64,000 nucleotides of DNA from JAKAWQ01 sp963745975. GTDB lineage: Bacteria > Pseudomonadota > Alphaproteobacteria > Acetobacterales > Acetobacteraceae. The stretch lies in assembly GCA_963745975.1 (NCBI GenBank), contig CAVUZJ010000002.1:1-64000 (forward strand), written 5' to 3'. This document shows, in pieces, positions 38,001 through 49,529 of the stretch; the stretch's first letter is position 1, and every line of letters begins with the position of its first letter. The position numbers and the translations under genes are program-made. The notes below the pieces were generated by a model. That model worked only from the letters and a program-made list of their open reading frames with translations. It ran no database searches and was not told the DNA's origin.

Positions 38001-40287
38001 ACTGCCCAAGCGGACCCCTCGCCAGACTATCTCGCCTATTTCTCACATTTGCGGGCCGCTTCGCGCAGCGTCGTCGCCGAGCTTTGCGGAACCGGCGCGG
38101 CCATGCGCCGGCTGATCGAGCGCGCGTCCACGCCTCCCACCGAAATCGTTCTCTTGTGCCGAACCGGCGTGTCGCCCGGCTCGGACGGCGACGGGCGAGG
38201 CGATCTCTCAGCGGATCCGATCGAAACTCACTCAGTCATCACCTGCGCGCCGAGCCCCACCGACAACCGCGCCTTGAAAGAACTCAATCCTGCTCCTCAC
38301 CCGCCGGTGCGCGACATGGCACGCACGGCGCAGGGGTTCATACCCGTCTATTCACCCCTTGCGCATCCCGACGAGCTCGCGAAACGGACTCGGGCCCAGC
38401 ATGAGGCGTTCGCGCAGGCCCGCGCGCTGCTGAGAAACCTATCGGGGCCCGACATTGAAGCGATGCTGACTTGCGAAGCCGCGCCCGCAATCGAGGCCAT
38501 ATTTCTCGCGCTTGCGAACCGGTCCCTGCAATCGGCAGAACGACCGGAGCACCGGCCCCCTGCCCAACCCCCCGGAGACGGGGAACAAGGGCGGTCGAGC
38601 CCACCACCCAACTCGCGCGCGGCCGGGCGGCACAAGCGCGCCGGGCGCGAAATTGCGCCCGCCCGTGCCGCGGCAGCACCGGCAATTCCTCGGTTGTTCC
38701 ACTTCATCACCGGGCTCGACCCCAATTTCGGCGGGAAGCAGTTCTCCTTTGTCCACTACATGGCGATTAGATCGGCTTTGGAACTGAACGAGGGTTTCTC
38801 TGCAAGGGTCTATTACCATTACGACCCGAGCGGCGAGTATTGGGAACGCATCAAGGGCCGGGTCGAGCTTGTCCGAGTGCCCGTTCCCAACGAGGTGTTC
38901 GGCAACCCCGTGGAGCACTACGCACACAAGGCCGACGTATTGCGACTGCGGATACTCCTCGAGCACGGCGGAATTTACCTCAACCTTGACACGATCTGCC
39001 AGCGCCCGTTCGCCGAACTCCTCGATGGCCGCGTCGTCATGGGAAAGGAGGAGGTGGAACATGCCAATGGCGCGCGGTCGCTCTTGGGACTGTGCAATGC
39101 GCTGATTATCGCGCCCGCACACGCCGAGTTCCTGCAAATGTGGTACGAGACCTACCACGACTTCAAGGGCGGGCCATCCGGCGACGCATGGAACAAGTTC
39201 CCCGTTCAGGTCCCGATGGCACTGGCGCGGAAACGTCCCGATCTTCTCCGTCTGGAGCCTGCAACCTCCTTCTACTGGCCGAGCTGGACCAACCAAGGCA
39301 TTGACGCGCTGTTTTCCAAGGACTTGGAGTTCCCGGATGCGTTTTCCTTCCACCTTTGGGAGTCGAAGTCCTGGCCCCTCCTGAAGGATCTGAACGACCG
39401 GACGGTGGCAACGGTCAACACGACGTATAATCGCGTCGCGCGACGGTTCTTGCCGCATCAAGCGCCGGTGAGTGAGACTATGGCCGAGCTACCTGGGACC
39501 GTCCCTGGGATGGCAGGCCGCACGGTTCGTGCCGCTGGCGCCGCGGTGTCACTGATGCTCCCAAAGGGGGGTGTTGTGGCCAAAGATGACGGCGAATTAA
39601 GTCGAGCGCGTCCAGAGACAGTAGCGGAAATACAGAAGACGCTGTCTTTGCTCACCCCGTACGCGATTCCCGGCTTCAACAAGACGCGCGTCGGGCACGA
39701 TAGTGACGGTGGATACGTCATGCTTAACGATCTCGATCATGATATGGTTTGTTGTTCCCTCGGTGTGGGCGCCGAGATTACCTGGGATTTGGAATTGGCA
39801 GATCGTGGCGCACTGGTATTCCAATACGACGACAGTGTCGATGGCCCTCCCGTCTCGCACCCCAATTTCCAGTTTCGGCGAGTTCGGATAGCTGGCGCGG
39901 ATAACTCGGACGCAGCCACAATTACGATCGATACGATCGTGAACGCGGGCCAGGAGTGGCGGAACAAGTACGTTGTACTCAAAGTGGATATTGAAGGAGG
40001 GGAATGGGAGGCAATTCGAGTCCGTCGACCCGGAAATCCTCGGCACATTCGCTCAGATCATAGCAGAGTTTCACGAACTGACGAAATTGAGGGAGGTCGC
40101 GACCAATCGCTTCGTCAGACGAATATTTCGGAAGCTATCCGCGACGCACGTGCCGATCCACTTGCATGGAAATAATTGGGCGACCACCTTTCGGGTAGGA
40201 GACTTTGACTGCCCGGACGTGCTTGAGGTGACGTTTGTAAACCGTGCGCGATATCCGAGTTCCAAAAGACTCCATGACTTACCCTAA
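35043..40287 (+). CDS. Multidomain glycan enzyme: GT2-TPR-propeller-HAD-GT32-FkbM (frameshift at 40013)
   Basis: About 1,750 residues after repair. Residues 20-250: GT2 transferase (CLNMIVKNEMANLERCL, IGDTGSTDGTQDF, LLTDADMELV). 200-370: TPR helices (YWFYLAQSYRDSGRFQDAAD). 380-675: beta-propeller-like module (GYEDLRLFAWRDALWC, EKNWIPRATGD, GGLAWHPDGERLVLSF). 700-1030: HAD-like domain (FALFDTLVARR, DDVVVSDTYLPGSW). 1215-1470: GT32 with DxD (HKADVLRLRILLEHGGIYLN, then LDT). 1530-1745: FkbM-type methyltransferase (GHDSDGGYVML, VLKVDIEGGEWEA). An extra A in GCAATTC at 40013-40014 shifts the FkbM end; it resumes as FESVDPEILGTFAQIIAEFH and stops at 40287. The whole reads as an assembly line that builds, extends and methyl-caps a glycan. 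Confidence 0.85.
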
Positions 40288-41137
40288 TGCACTCGACAGG
40301 CCCTGCAGGAGTGACCGTCCCGATCTCGATCTTCGACGGTTTCCGTTTTGTTATCTCGACGAAGTAGCAGGATCTCGGCTAGCCTGGCCGGGCAACATGC
40401 GGATTGCCGCTTCCATGACGACCATTCCGTCGAGGATTGATCGGATTCGTCCTGTGATCGAAGCCATCCTTGCTCAGACTGTCCCAGTCGAGCACATCGA
40501 ACTGAATATCCCGTACAGATGTATCAGAACCGATGAACGCTATACCGTGCCCACGTGGCTTGAGTGCACGGATCGAGTGATGATTTTTAGAACCGAGGAT
40601 TATGGGCCGATTACGAAAGTGGCTCCTACATTCGTGCGCCATCAGAATGACCACGAGACCTACATTTGGTCCGTCGATGATGATTGCGCGTATCCCACGA
40701 ATCAGTTGGAATTGCTCTGTCGCGTTCATCACCCCGACAAGCGCCGCATCTTGACGCGGTATGGCGGTGAACTCAAGGCGGACGGCACCGTGCAGTTTTG
40801 GTATGGCGAGGGCCAAGTGACGATGTTCGAAGGTTTCGGCGGTGTCCTATATCCGCCGGCCTCCGTCGGAGAAGATTTTCTGGAATATCTCACGGTCACG
40901 TCCGCGAACGCCGATTGCAGAAAGAACGATGATATGGTGCTAGCAATGTACTTTTCCTCGCGTGGTCTGCCGATGTATCTCTACAATCAGCCATCCGAAG
41001 GCGCGCCTTACATGGTGCCGGGCTGGTTGCCGCACGCTAAGCAGGACGCGCTTTCTCAGGGCGGCCATGCAGAGAATTACAAGCGCATCTTTGCGTTTAT
41101 TAATTCGCTTCGCCAGTCGGCGACGAAGTTAGATTAA
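40274..41137 (+). CDS. Glycosyltransferase-like protein
   Basis: 287 residues from ATG 40274, overlapping the end of the FkbM domain by 14 bp. RIAASMTTIPSRIDRIRPVI is a nucleotide-sugar-binding start; IWSVDDDCAYP carries the metal-binding DxD; MFEGFGGVLYPP and NADCRKNDDMVLAMYFSSRG resemble acceptor-side segments of small inverting transferases. No membrane span, so it acts in the cytoplasm. It is the last gene of the plus-strand operon. Base composition falls below the upstream genes from about 39.6 kb on, so the FkbM domain and this gene may have been added later. Confidence 0.75.
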   Translation: MTYPNALDRPCRSDRPDLDLRRFPFCYLDEVAGSRLAWPGNMRIAASMTTIPSRIDRIRPVIEAILAQTVPVEHIELNIPYRCIRTDERYTVPTWLECTDRVMIFRTEDYGPITKVAPTFVRHQNDHETYIWSVDDDCAYPTNQLELLCRVHHPDKRRILTRYGGELKADGTVQFWYGEGQVTMFEGFGGVLYPPASVGEDFLEYLTVTSANADCRKNDDMVLAMYFSSRGLPMYLYNQPSEGAPYMVPGWLPHAKQDALSQGGHAENYKRIFAFINSLRQSATKLD

Positions 41138-41476
41138 CTACGATGGGTCTCGTCGGACACGGCGCGGCTTGGTACGGAGGAGAGCGTCGGGGCTTGCGGC
41201 GGTGTCGATCAGCGCGCTGGGGCGACGTGGTTGCGCAGGCGGGGGTGACCTATTTCACCGCCTCCGGAACATTGGCGGAGCTGTCTTTTTGGACGTCGCG
41301 TTTGAACGTGGTGCAGTTTCCCTATACTGAAAAAAACGCGAAGTCGCCGCCCTCAACGAGCAGAACGCCGCCCTTGCCGCGCGGCTAACGGCCCCGCAGA
41401 GCCGGCTCTCGCATCTCGCCCCCGCGCACTGATTCGCCGGGCCGTCGCACGTCCTAACCTTCTCGTTCGTCACAAG
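41138..41476 (+). other. Vestigial coding region
   Basis: About 340 bp between the glycosyltransferase and the IS3 copy. One frame ends EVAALNEQNAALAARLTAPQ and SRLSHLAPAH plus stop (about 41340-41430), a coiled-coil tail like those ending trimeric surface or tail-fibre proteins. No start or domain precedes it in frame. Probably the 3' stump of a lost gene. Confidence 0.4.
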
Positions 41477-42558
41477 CAGAGGTGGCTGGGGAAATTCGAA
41501 CAGGTCGATAGGTGGAAAATCTGCCTGAGAGCGGCGAGGATGCCGCAGATCAGGAGAGAGCATGACGAGACGAGCGCGGCGGACGCACAGTCCGGCCTTC
41601 AAGGCGAAGGTGGCATTGGCGGCCATCAAGGGCGAGAAGACGCTGGCCGAGTTGGCGCAGCAGTATGACGTGCATCCGAACCAGATCACGGCTTGGAGGG
41701 CCCAGCTGGCGGAGGGCGCCGCTGGGGTGTTCGGCTCCGGTCCTGCGGGGACCTCGGCGGCGCCGGTGGTGGACCTCAAGGTTCTGCACGCCAAGATCGG
41801 CGAACTGACGCTGGAGAACGATTTTTTGTCCGGTGCGCTCAGCAAAGCCGGCCTGCTGAGCGCAAAGCGATGATCGACCGGGGCCACAGACTGTCGCTGG
41901 TGCGGCAGGTGGAGCTGCTGAGGCTGAGCCGCAGCAGCCTTTACTATGAGCCTCGAGCGGTGCCGGCGGCCGATCTGGCTACCATGCGACGGATTGACGC
42001 ACTCCACCTGGACCATCCGTTCGCGGGCAGCCGGATGCTGCGCGATCTGTTGCGCGGCGAGGGTGTCGCGATTGGCCGGGAGCGGGTCGCCACGATGATG
42101 CGGCGCATGGGGATCGAGGCGCTGTATCGCCGCCCCAACACGTCCAAGCCGGCGCCGGGGCACAAGATCTACCCCTATCTGCTCCGCGGCATGGCGGTTG
42201 AGCGGCCGAATCAGGTCTGGGCGATGGATATTACCTACATCCCCATGGCACGCGGCTTCGTCTATCTGGCCGCCGTGGTGGACTGGTTCAGCCGGCGGGT
42301 TCTGGCCTGGCGCGTGTCGATCACGATGGAGGTCGATTTCTGCCTCGCGGCGGTCGAGGAGGCGTTGGCCAGACACGGCCGGCCAGAGATCTTCAACACC
42401 GACCAGGGGAGCCAGTTCACCAGCGCCGCATTCACCGGCCTGCTGATGGAAAACGCCATCAAGATCAGCATGGATGGCCGCGGCTCCTGGCGCGACAACG
42501 TCTTTGTCGAGCGGCTATGGCGGTCGGTCAAATATGAGGAAGTCTATCTGCGAGCTTA
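41477..42558 (+). mobile_element. IS3-family element, copy A (right end missing)
   Basis: 1,082 bp shared with copy B at 46052-47133 in inverted orientation. The left end is near AGAGGTGGCTGGGG. Homology stops at CGAGCTTA (42551-42558), where the IS21-like element begins, so the last third of orfB and the right end are absent. Contains orfA and a truncated orfB. Confidence 0.88.
41562..41873 (+). CDS. IS3-family OrfA (copy A)
   Basis: 103 residues. HTH of the transposase_8 type (SPAFKAKVALAAIKGEKTLA, ELAQQYDVHPNQITAWRAQL) and a C-terminal leucine-zipper-like helix (VLHAKIGELTLENDFLSGAL). It binds the element ends and is normally fused to OrfB by frameshifting. Its stop overlaps the OrfB start by ATGA. 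Intact and identical to copy B. Confidence 0.92.
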   Translation: MTRRARRTHSPAFKAKVALAAIKGEKTLAELAQQYDVHPNQITAWRAQLAEGAAGVFGSGPAGTSAAPVVDLKVLHAKIGELTLENDFLSGALSKAGLLSAKR

Positions 42559-42613
42559 TGTCGACGGCGGTTGGAATCCGCGCATAGACGGCGCCCTGGG
42601 TTGGTTTGGGTGA
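41870..42613 (+). pseudogene. IS3-family OrfB transposase, 3' end replaced (copy A)
   Basis: The DDE integrase core is present: NQVWAMDITYIPMARGFVYL (first D), NTDQGSQFTSAAF (second D), and RDNVFVERLWRSVKYEEVYL (E). After LRAY the reading runs into the IS21-like end (VDGGWNPRIDGALGWFG, stop 42613), losing about 45 C-terminal residues such as the YN..RPH box. Activity is doubtful. Confidence 0.88.
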
Positions 42614-42829
42614 TCGTGCGCGAGGTGGGCGGACGGCGGGAGGGGCGATAGCCCCGACCAGAGTCGGCCCACCGCTGAGCAGTCGTGGGTTCATTGGGCG
42701 GCGGTGTGTTTGGTGACGGCGTGGGGTCGGCGTCTGCCGTCTCGGCAAAGCGCCAGGGGCCTGCCAGAGTTGTGGGCAAGCACGGCGCCGCGCTCAACCT
42801 GCAAGTTCTGTCATCGACGCCGTGCCCCA

Positions 42830-43174
42830 CATCGTGCCGGGCACGAATGCAGGACGAGTATCCTGCCGATCGAGGGCGTTCGTCCACGTTTTGTCTGCGA
42901 CGCGCGGACAGGCGGAGCCGGTCTCGGGCCGTCTGTTCGTGTGCGTCGGCTGCCGCGCGCAGGTGATCGTCTGCAGCTGCTGCGACCGCGGGCAGATCTA
43001 CTGCATCGGCGGCTGCGCCCGCGGCCGCGCCGGAGCGAGACGCTTCGAGCGGCCGGCCGGCGCTACCAGGCGAGCCCGCGAGGCCGGCGCGCGCATGCCG
43101 CCCGGATGGGCCGCTACCGGGCGCGACAAGAAAGAGTGACGCATCAGGGTTCACCCCGGCCGCCGCGCGGGTGA
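42830..43174 (+). pseudogene. Cys-rich passenger protein of the IS21-like element, frameshifted
   Basis: One frame reads GRLFVCVGCRAQVIVCSCCD and RGQIYCIGGCARGR, a double zinc-knuckle. Near 43035 it shifts, and the next frame reads AGRRYQASPRGRRAHAARMG and RYRARQERVTHQGSP, ending at 43174. This C-x-x-C plus RYQxSxxGRxxHAxRxxRYRxR layout is a recurrent small passenger upstream of istA in such elements. Role unknown, probably nucleic-acid binding. Confidence 0.5.
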
Positions 43175-43365
43175 TCTGCTGCCGCTGGTCGCGATGCCGA
43201 TCCCGCGTGACGGAGGCTTCCCCTGCCGACGGGCGGCGGCCAGCCGGGCCTGCACTGCCACTGGTGCGGCCGCTCCTGCCGGCCGTTGCTCCGTCAGGGG
43301 TTCCTGCGTCGCCGCCGGCGGCATCGCGGCCGCGCTGGACACGACCGGAAAGGGCCCGAGACGCC

Positions 43366-44862
<1,497 letters not shown>

Positions 44863-44870
<8 letters not shown>

Positions 44871-45621
44871 GCCCGATCACCCTGCGCGCCCGCGCCGAGC
44901 GCGCTTGCATCTGCACGGCCTGCTGGCGCACTGGCCGGAGGCCGCCGCCTCCGGCTGGGTTGCGCCCGCTGCTCGACTGGGAGGAGCAGGAACGCGCGCC
45001 GCCGCAGCCTGGAGCGGCGCCTGAAAGACGCGCACATCGGCCGCTTCAAGCCGCTCTGCGACTTCGACTGGGCCTGGCCCAAGCGCTGCGACCGCGCCGC
45101 CATCGAAGCGCTGATGGCGCTCGACTTCCTCAACGACGCCGCCAACGTCGTCCTGGTCGGCCCCAACGGCGTCGGCAAATCGACCCTGGCGCAGAACATC
45201 GCCCATCAGGCGCTGATCGCCGGACACACCGTGCTGTTCACCAGCGCCGGCCAGCTGCTCGGCGATCTCTGCCGCGCTCGACAGCGATTCCGCCCTGCGC
45301 CGCCGCCTGCGCCATTACGCCCGCCCCGCACTGCTGGTGATCGACGAGGTCGGATACCTCTCCTACTCCAACCGCCATGCCGACCTGATGTTCGAGCTGG
45401 TCTCCCGCCGCTACCAGGAGCGCAGCACGCTGATCACCACCAACCGCCCGTTCGCCGAATGGCGCGAGGTGTTCCCCAACGCCGCCTGCGTCGTCTCGCT
45501 GATCGATCGCCTCGTCCACAACGCCGAGATCATCGCCATCGAAGGCGACTCCTATCGGCTCAAGGAGGCCCGCGAACGCACCGAGCAGCGCGCCCGCCAG
45601 CGGCGTAGTCGAAAAACATGA
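44863..45621 (+). pseudogene. istB: IstB helper ATPase, frameshifted
   Basis: Starts at ATG 44863, overlapping the istA stop. HLHGLLAHWPEAAASGWVAP is in the first frame; LKDAHIGRFKPLCDFDWAW-type sequence is spread over others. Walker A VLVGPNGVGKSTLAQNIAHQ and, after another shift, Walker B LLVIDEVGYLSYSNRHADL and TTNRPFAEWREVFPNAACV run to the stop at 45621. IstB is the AAA+ target-selection protein of IS21. Confidence 0.85.
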
Positions 45622-45854
45622 CCAAACCCTCCAAGCCGCCGGCACCCGTACCCCTCTGGGCCACCACCGTCGTCATCCCCTCCCTGTGGACGCCGGAGCA
45701 GGCACTCGCCGTGTTCGATCTGCTCAACGAACTGCGGGACAAGCTCTGGAGCCTCTACGGCCCCCAGATCCAGACGCACCTCCGCGAAGAACAGCACGGT
45801 GCTGACGCCGGCGCTGACGCCAATACGCCTCCCCACAGCAATCGCGCGTTCTGA
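45618..45854 (+). CDS. Small protein downstream of istB
   Basis: 78 residues, ATG overlapping the istB stop (ATGA). The middle (LWTPEQALAVFDLLNELRDK, LWSLYGPQIQTHLREEQ) is helical and looks coding. Small third genes after istB recur in related elements. It is the only gene of the element without an obvious frame break. Function unknown. Confidence 0.5.
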   Translation: MTKPSKPPAPVPLWATTVVIPSLWTPEQALAVFDLLNELRDKLWSLYGPQIQTHLREEQHGADAGADANTPPHSNRAF

Positions 45855-46051
45855 TCGCCTCCACCGCCGGCGCCAGCCCGCCCTGCCTCCCGAACGCCCC
45901 CCGGCCCCGCCCACCAAGCATGGACGGACGCTTCAGTCCCCCCTCCCTCACCAGCGCTATGCAGCCCACCGGATCGCCGCCAGCAAGGCCCTCACTCCTT
46001 AACCGTAATGAAGGCGCGCCGGATTTACGCGGATCCTCACCGCCGCTGTCG

Positions 46052-46740
46052 TAAGCTCGCAGATAGACTTCCTCATATTTGACCGACCGCCATAGCCGCT
46101 CGACAAAGACGTTGTCGCGCCAGGAGCCGCGGCCATCCATGCTGATCTTGATGGCGTTTTCCATCAGCAGGCCGGTGAATGCGGCGCTGGTGAACTGGCT
46201 CCCCTGGTCGGTGTTGAAGATCTCTGGCCGGCCGTGTCTGGCCAACGCCTCCTCGACCGCCGCGAGGCAGAAATCGACCTCCATCGTGATCGACACGCGC
46301 CAGGCCAGAACCCGCCGGCTGAACCAGTCCACCACGGCGGCCAGATAGACGAAGCCGCGTGCCATGGGGATGTAGGTAATATCCATCGCCCAGACCTGAT
46401 TCGGCCGCTCAACCGCCATGCCGCGGAGCAGATAGGGGTAGATCTTGTGCCCCGGCGCCGGCTTGGACGTGTTGGGGCGGCGATACAGCGCCTCGATCCC
46501 CATGCGCCGCATCATCGTGGCGACCCGCTCCCGGCCAATCGCGACACCCTCGCCGCGCAACAGATCGCGCAGCATCCGGCTGCCCGCGAACGGATGGTCC
46601 AGGTGGAGTGCGTCAATCCGTCGCATGGTAGCCAGATCGGCCGCCGGCACCGCTCGAGGCTCATAGTAAAGGCTGCTGCGGCTCAGCCTCAGCAGCTCCA
46701 CCTGCCGCACCAGCGACAGTCTGTGGCCCCGGTCGATCAT
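46052..46740 (-). pseudogene. IS3-family OrfB transposase, 3' end replaced (copy B)
   Basis: ATG 46740. Same DDE core as copy A up to EEVYLRAY. Reading then enters the IS21-like end and stays open to 45724 through unrelated Arg/Gly-rich sequence (about 108 residues), which is read-through and not a domain. The native C-terminus is missing. Confidence 0.86.
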
Positions 46741-47048
46741 CGCTTTGCGCTCAGCAGGCCGGCTTTGCTGAGCGCACCGGACAAAAAATCGTTCTCCAGC
46801 GTCAGTTCGCCGATCTTGGCGTGCAGAACCTTGAGGTCCACCACCGGCGCCGCCGAGGTCCCCGCAGGACCGGAGCCGAACACCCCAGCGGCGCCCTCCG
46901 CCAGCTGGGCCCTCCAAGCCGTGATCTGGTTCGGATGCACGTCATACTGCTGCGCCAACTCGGCCAGCGTCTTCTCGCCCTTGATGGCCGCCAATGCCAC
47001 CTTCGCCTTGAAGGCCGGACTGTGCGTCCGCCGCGCTCGTCTCGTCAT
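46737..47048 (-). CDS. IS3-family OrfA (copy B)
   Basis: Predicted protein identical to OrfA of copy A: transposase_8-type HTH followed by a leucine-rich helix, 103 residues, stop overlapping the OrfB start. Intact. With both copies able to make OrfA but not full OrfB, they might act only as inhibitors of related IS3 elements. Confidence 0.92.
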   Translation of the reverse strand: MTRRARRTHSPAFKAKVALAAIKGEKTLAELAQQYDVHPNQITAWRAQLAEGAAGVFGSGPAGTSAAPVVDLKVLHAKIGELTLENDFLSGALSKAGLLSAKR

Positions 47049-47372
47049 GCTCTCTCCTGATCTGCGGCATCCTCGCCGCTCTCAGGCAGATTTTCCACCT
47101 ATCGACCTGTTCGAATTTCCCCAGCCACCTCTGGGCGTTAGCGAGAATTGCCTTTTATATGGGGAACCCCGACATACTTGAGTGCGGCGAACGACGTCAG
47201 CGCACCCTGCCGGACGCGGACATAACCATCGCCCTGCCCAGGCAACCGCCGCCTCAATCCCAGCCAACAGCTTGCCTCGCCGTCCGCTTTTTCCTGCCGG
47301 GGGTATCGCACCCAGGCAAGGCTACACTCTGAGCCACGCCGCGGCCCCCGCACCGCTCCAGCCCCTCCCTAG

Positions 47373-48782
47373 TTATGGTCGTTTAGCAGTGACAAAGTCG
47401 ATTGCTTGGCTAATTTGCTCCTGAGTGGGACGGATCCCCACAAAGGCGGCCAAATCCGACAGACACTGCGTTGGAGAACTTATCAAATACGCATATTCGA
47501 CTTGGAAAATGGGGAGGCGCTCATGCGCGCAGGCAGCTTCAATGCAGTCATAAATTATCTTGGCTGCCAACGCTCCGTAATAGGGCAGCCAATGTCGCCG
47601 GAGGCGCGTCCTCTCAATATCTCCGAGATCGCGCCTCACACAGATTATCCTCGTATCGAAGACGCTGGCTATCTCGGGGATAAACAGGGCCGCCATTGCG
47701 GCCTTGAGAAATATTCGCCTACTTCCTCCTCCACCGGTCTGCCCTCTGAACAACTGCTGCCCTACGTGTTGGCGGAACTCTCGCAAGCGAGACGTCGCCG
47801 CTGATGCGGCGGACGGCAGCCGGCATACCAACGGAATATTAGCAAACTGGTCTATCAGTTGCACGAACTCGCCAGATTCGTAGCTGCTCGGCGTCCGCTC
47901 GTCATTGGTCAGCCAGTATGGCGGTAGCCCCGCCACTCCTAAAAGTTCCAAGCAACCAGAAACGGCAGACGTCCCGCTGCCCCATGGGCCGCAGACCAGG
48001 ACAAGCTCAATGGGATCACCCTCGACGCTATCAACAACCTCAATCAACTCCAGAGAGCTTGACTTAGGGCCTTTCGCTGCTAACGGGTTCTCGTCATCCG
48101 CTTGGCGGAGTTTTAAGGCCTCTGCCGACGCGGTCAGATTGCCCTCCACGCGATGCCGTTCTGCCTGGGGTAAGTGCCCTTCGGCTAGGAGGCGTTTACA
48201 GGCGTCGAAACAGTCCTGATGGCGCCCTATCCAATATGCGCAGACTGAGAATTCATCCAAAAGTCCGTAATCATAGATCCATCCTCGAACAAACAGGCCC
48301 TCTTGCGGACGCGCTACCATCAGTCCGCAACGTGCGTATTCGTAGCCCTCTTCGTATCGATTCACCCAGCGAACCGAACCCCTATCCCGTTCGCGCCCGG
48401 CTTCCTCGCGGGCCGCTCGGCTCGCCTCGTAGTAACCTTCCGCACGGCTCGGCGCCGCTTCTGATGCGCGGCGATATGCGGCGATGGCTTCATCGATGGG
48501 CCGACCTATAACCTCCATCAACTGAGCTGCGCGATAGAGAGTTACGAACACCTCGTCGGACCAATGGCCGATTTCCGCACGCTCGACAAAGCATTTGAGT
48601 GCCTCAGTCGTTTCGCCCGCCTTCTCGTGATCACGGGCCAAAAAGCTCGCTTCGAAGATGCGTCCAAGTGTATTCCCATCACTCGGATACCTGTGGACGA
48701 CTGACGAGGGCTCGCCCTGCGGGGTGGCCTCGGCCTCGACCTTTTTAGGTCGTTGAGTTTCACTCATCTGGGCACGCGCCAT
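47373..48782 (-). CDS. TPR protein with a sulfotransferase-like P-loop domain
   Basis: 469 residues (start ATG 48782, or MSETQRPKK at 48767). Residues 40-225 are TPR-like helices ending in RGWIYDYGLLDEFSVCAYWI, nearly the same module as in the GT2 protein at 50-51 kb. Residues 255-469 start with the PAPS-type P-loop LVLVCGPWGSGTSAVSGCLE and continue as in bacterial sulfotransferase-like proteins (FLKAAMAALFIPEIASVF, TRIICVRRDLGDIERTRLRR). It probably sulfates, or at least binds, the glycan or its carrier. Last gene of the minus-strand cluster. Confidence 0.75.
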   Translation of the reverse strand: MARAQMSETQRPKKVEAEATPQGEPSSVVHRYPSDGNTLGRIFEASFLARDHEKAGETTEALKCFVERAEIGHWSDEVFVTLYRAAQLMEVIGRPIDEAIAAYRRASEAAPSRAEGYYEASRAAREEAGRERDRGSVRWVNRYEEGYEYARCGLMVARPQEGLFVRGWIYDYGLLDEFSVCAYWIGRHQDCFDACKRLLAEGHLPQAERHRVEGNLTASAEALKLRQADDENPLAAKGPKSSSLELIEVVDSVEGDPIELVLVCGPWGSGTSAVSGCLELLGVAGLPPYWLTNDERTPSSYESGEFVQLIDQFANIPLVCRLPSAASAATSRLREFRQHVGQQLFRGQTGGGGSRRIFLKAAMAALFIPEIASVFDTRIICVRRDLGDIERTRLRRHWLPYYGALAAKIIYDCIEAACAHERLPIFQVEYAYLISSPTQCLSDLAAFVGIRPTQEQISQAIDFVTAKRP

Positions 48783-49529
48783 CTGATGCCGATCTCAAAT
48801 CTGCCGGCCTGAACCGTTGCATCCGACCGGACACACGGTACGGCCATGGCCCTGTGCCATCGGACGCGGACCGGGGCGAGAGAGAAGCGGCTCCGACCGA
48901 ACGGCTCCCGAACCATGGCAGACACGCACCGGGTCGAGGGCAAATCGGGCGCGAACGGTGGGCGGCGTCTTCGCCGGTCTGCCAGCCACACCGCGATGCG
49001 GGGACCCCGGCAGTCCTCACGGGCAGACCCAAGGCGCCACTGGCGCTAGTTTGATGCTCACGGGCCACCGAGCCAACCTTGCTTCTTCACGCTGCCTACT
49101 TCGCGTATACCCTATTCTTTCGATTATTTCGATCCTCCCGGGCCCGTCTTCGGCGGTCGGGCCCGCCGGATACGGTTGGCCCCTGTCGCGCAACGGGGCC
49201 GCTTCCGGTCATTCATCCCGACCCCTAACTGTGGGCCGGTGGCCGCGGGCCGCGACGGAACCCGCAGAACGGCGCTCATCCAAGCCGAAGGCTTGAAGCC
49301 GAGTAGGGACGTAAGCGAAGGGCGCCCGCGGACGCACCTGCCCCGGCGCCCGGCGAGGCGAGATCAGCGGTAGGGCGTCGCAGCCGCGGCGCCGCCAGCG
49401 CCGGTCGCGTGCGCGACGCCGAATCGAACAGGCAGGCCGGCAGCCCCAGCCAGCACCTTGCCGCTCCTCTATTCCGGGGGCAGCGCAATCATCTTGTCCG
49501 TCGCGAGAACCACAAACCTAGACGCATGA
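48783..49529. other. Gene-free interval
   Basis: About 750 bp. Frames on both strands are Arg/Pro-rich shadows without domain signals. A short less GC-rich stretch (49080-49140, TATACCCTATTCTTTCGATT) could hold the promoter for the TPR-sulfotransferase gene. Confidence 0.4.

Larger units (their letters stand above)
46052..47133 (-). mobile_element. IS3-family element, copy B (inverted, right end missing)
   Basis: Mirror image of copy A: same length (1,082 bp), same encoded proteins, truncated at the same base. The outer end at 47133 is the shared CAGAGGTGGC. Together with copy A it forms a large inverted repeat around the IS21-like element. Confidence 0.88.

Noticed and set aside
45724..46051. 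C-terminal extension of the IS3 OrfB copy B frame
   Set aside because: Read-through into the IS21-like end and beyond; no homology to IS3 transposases.
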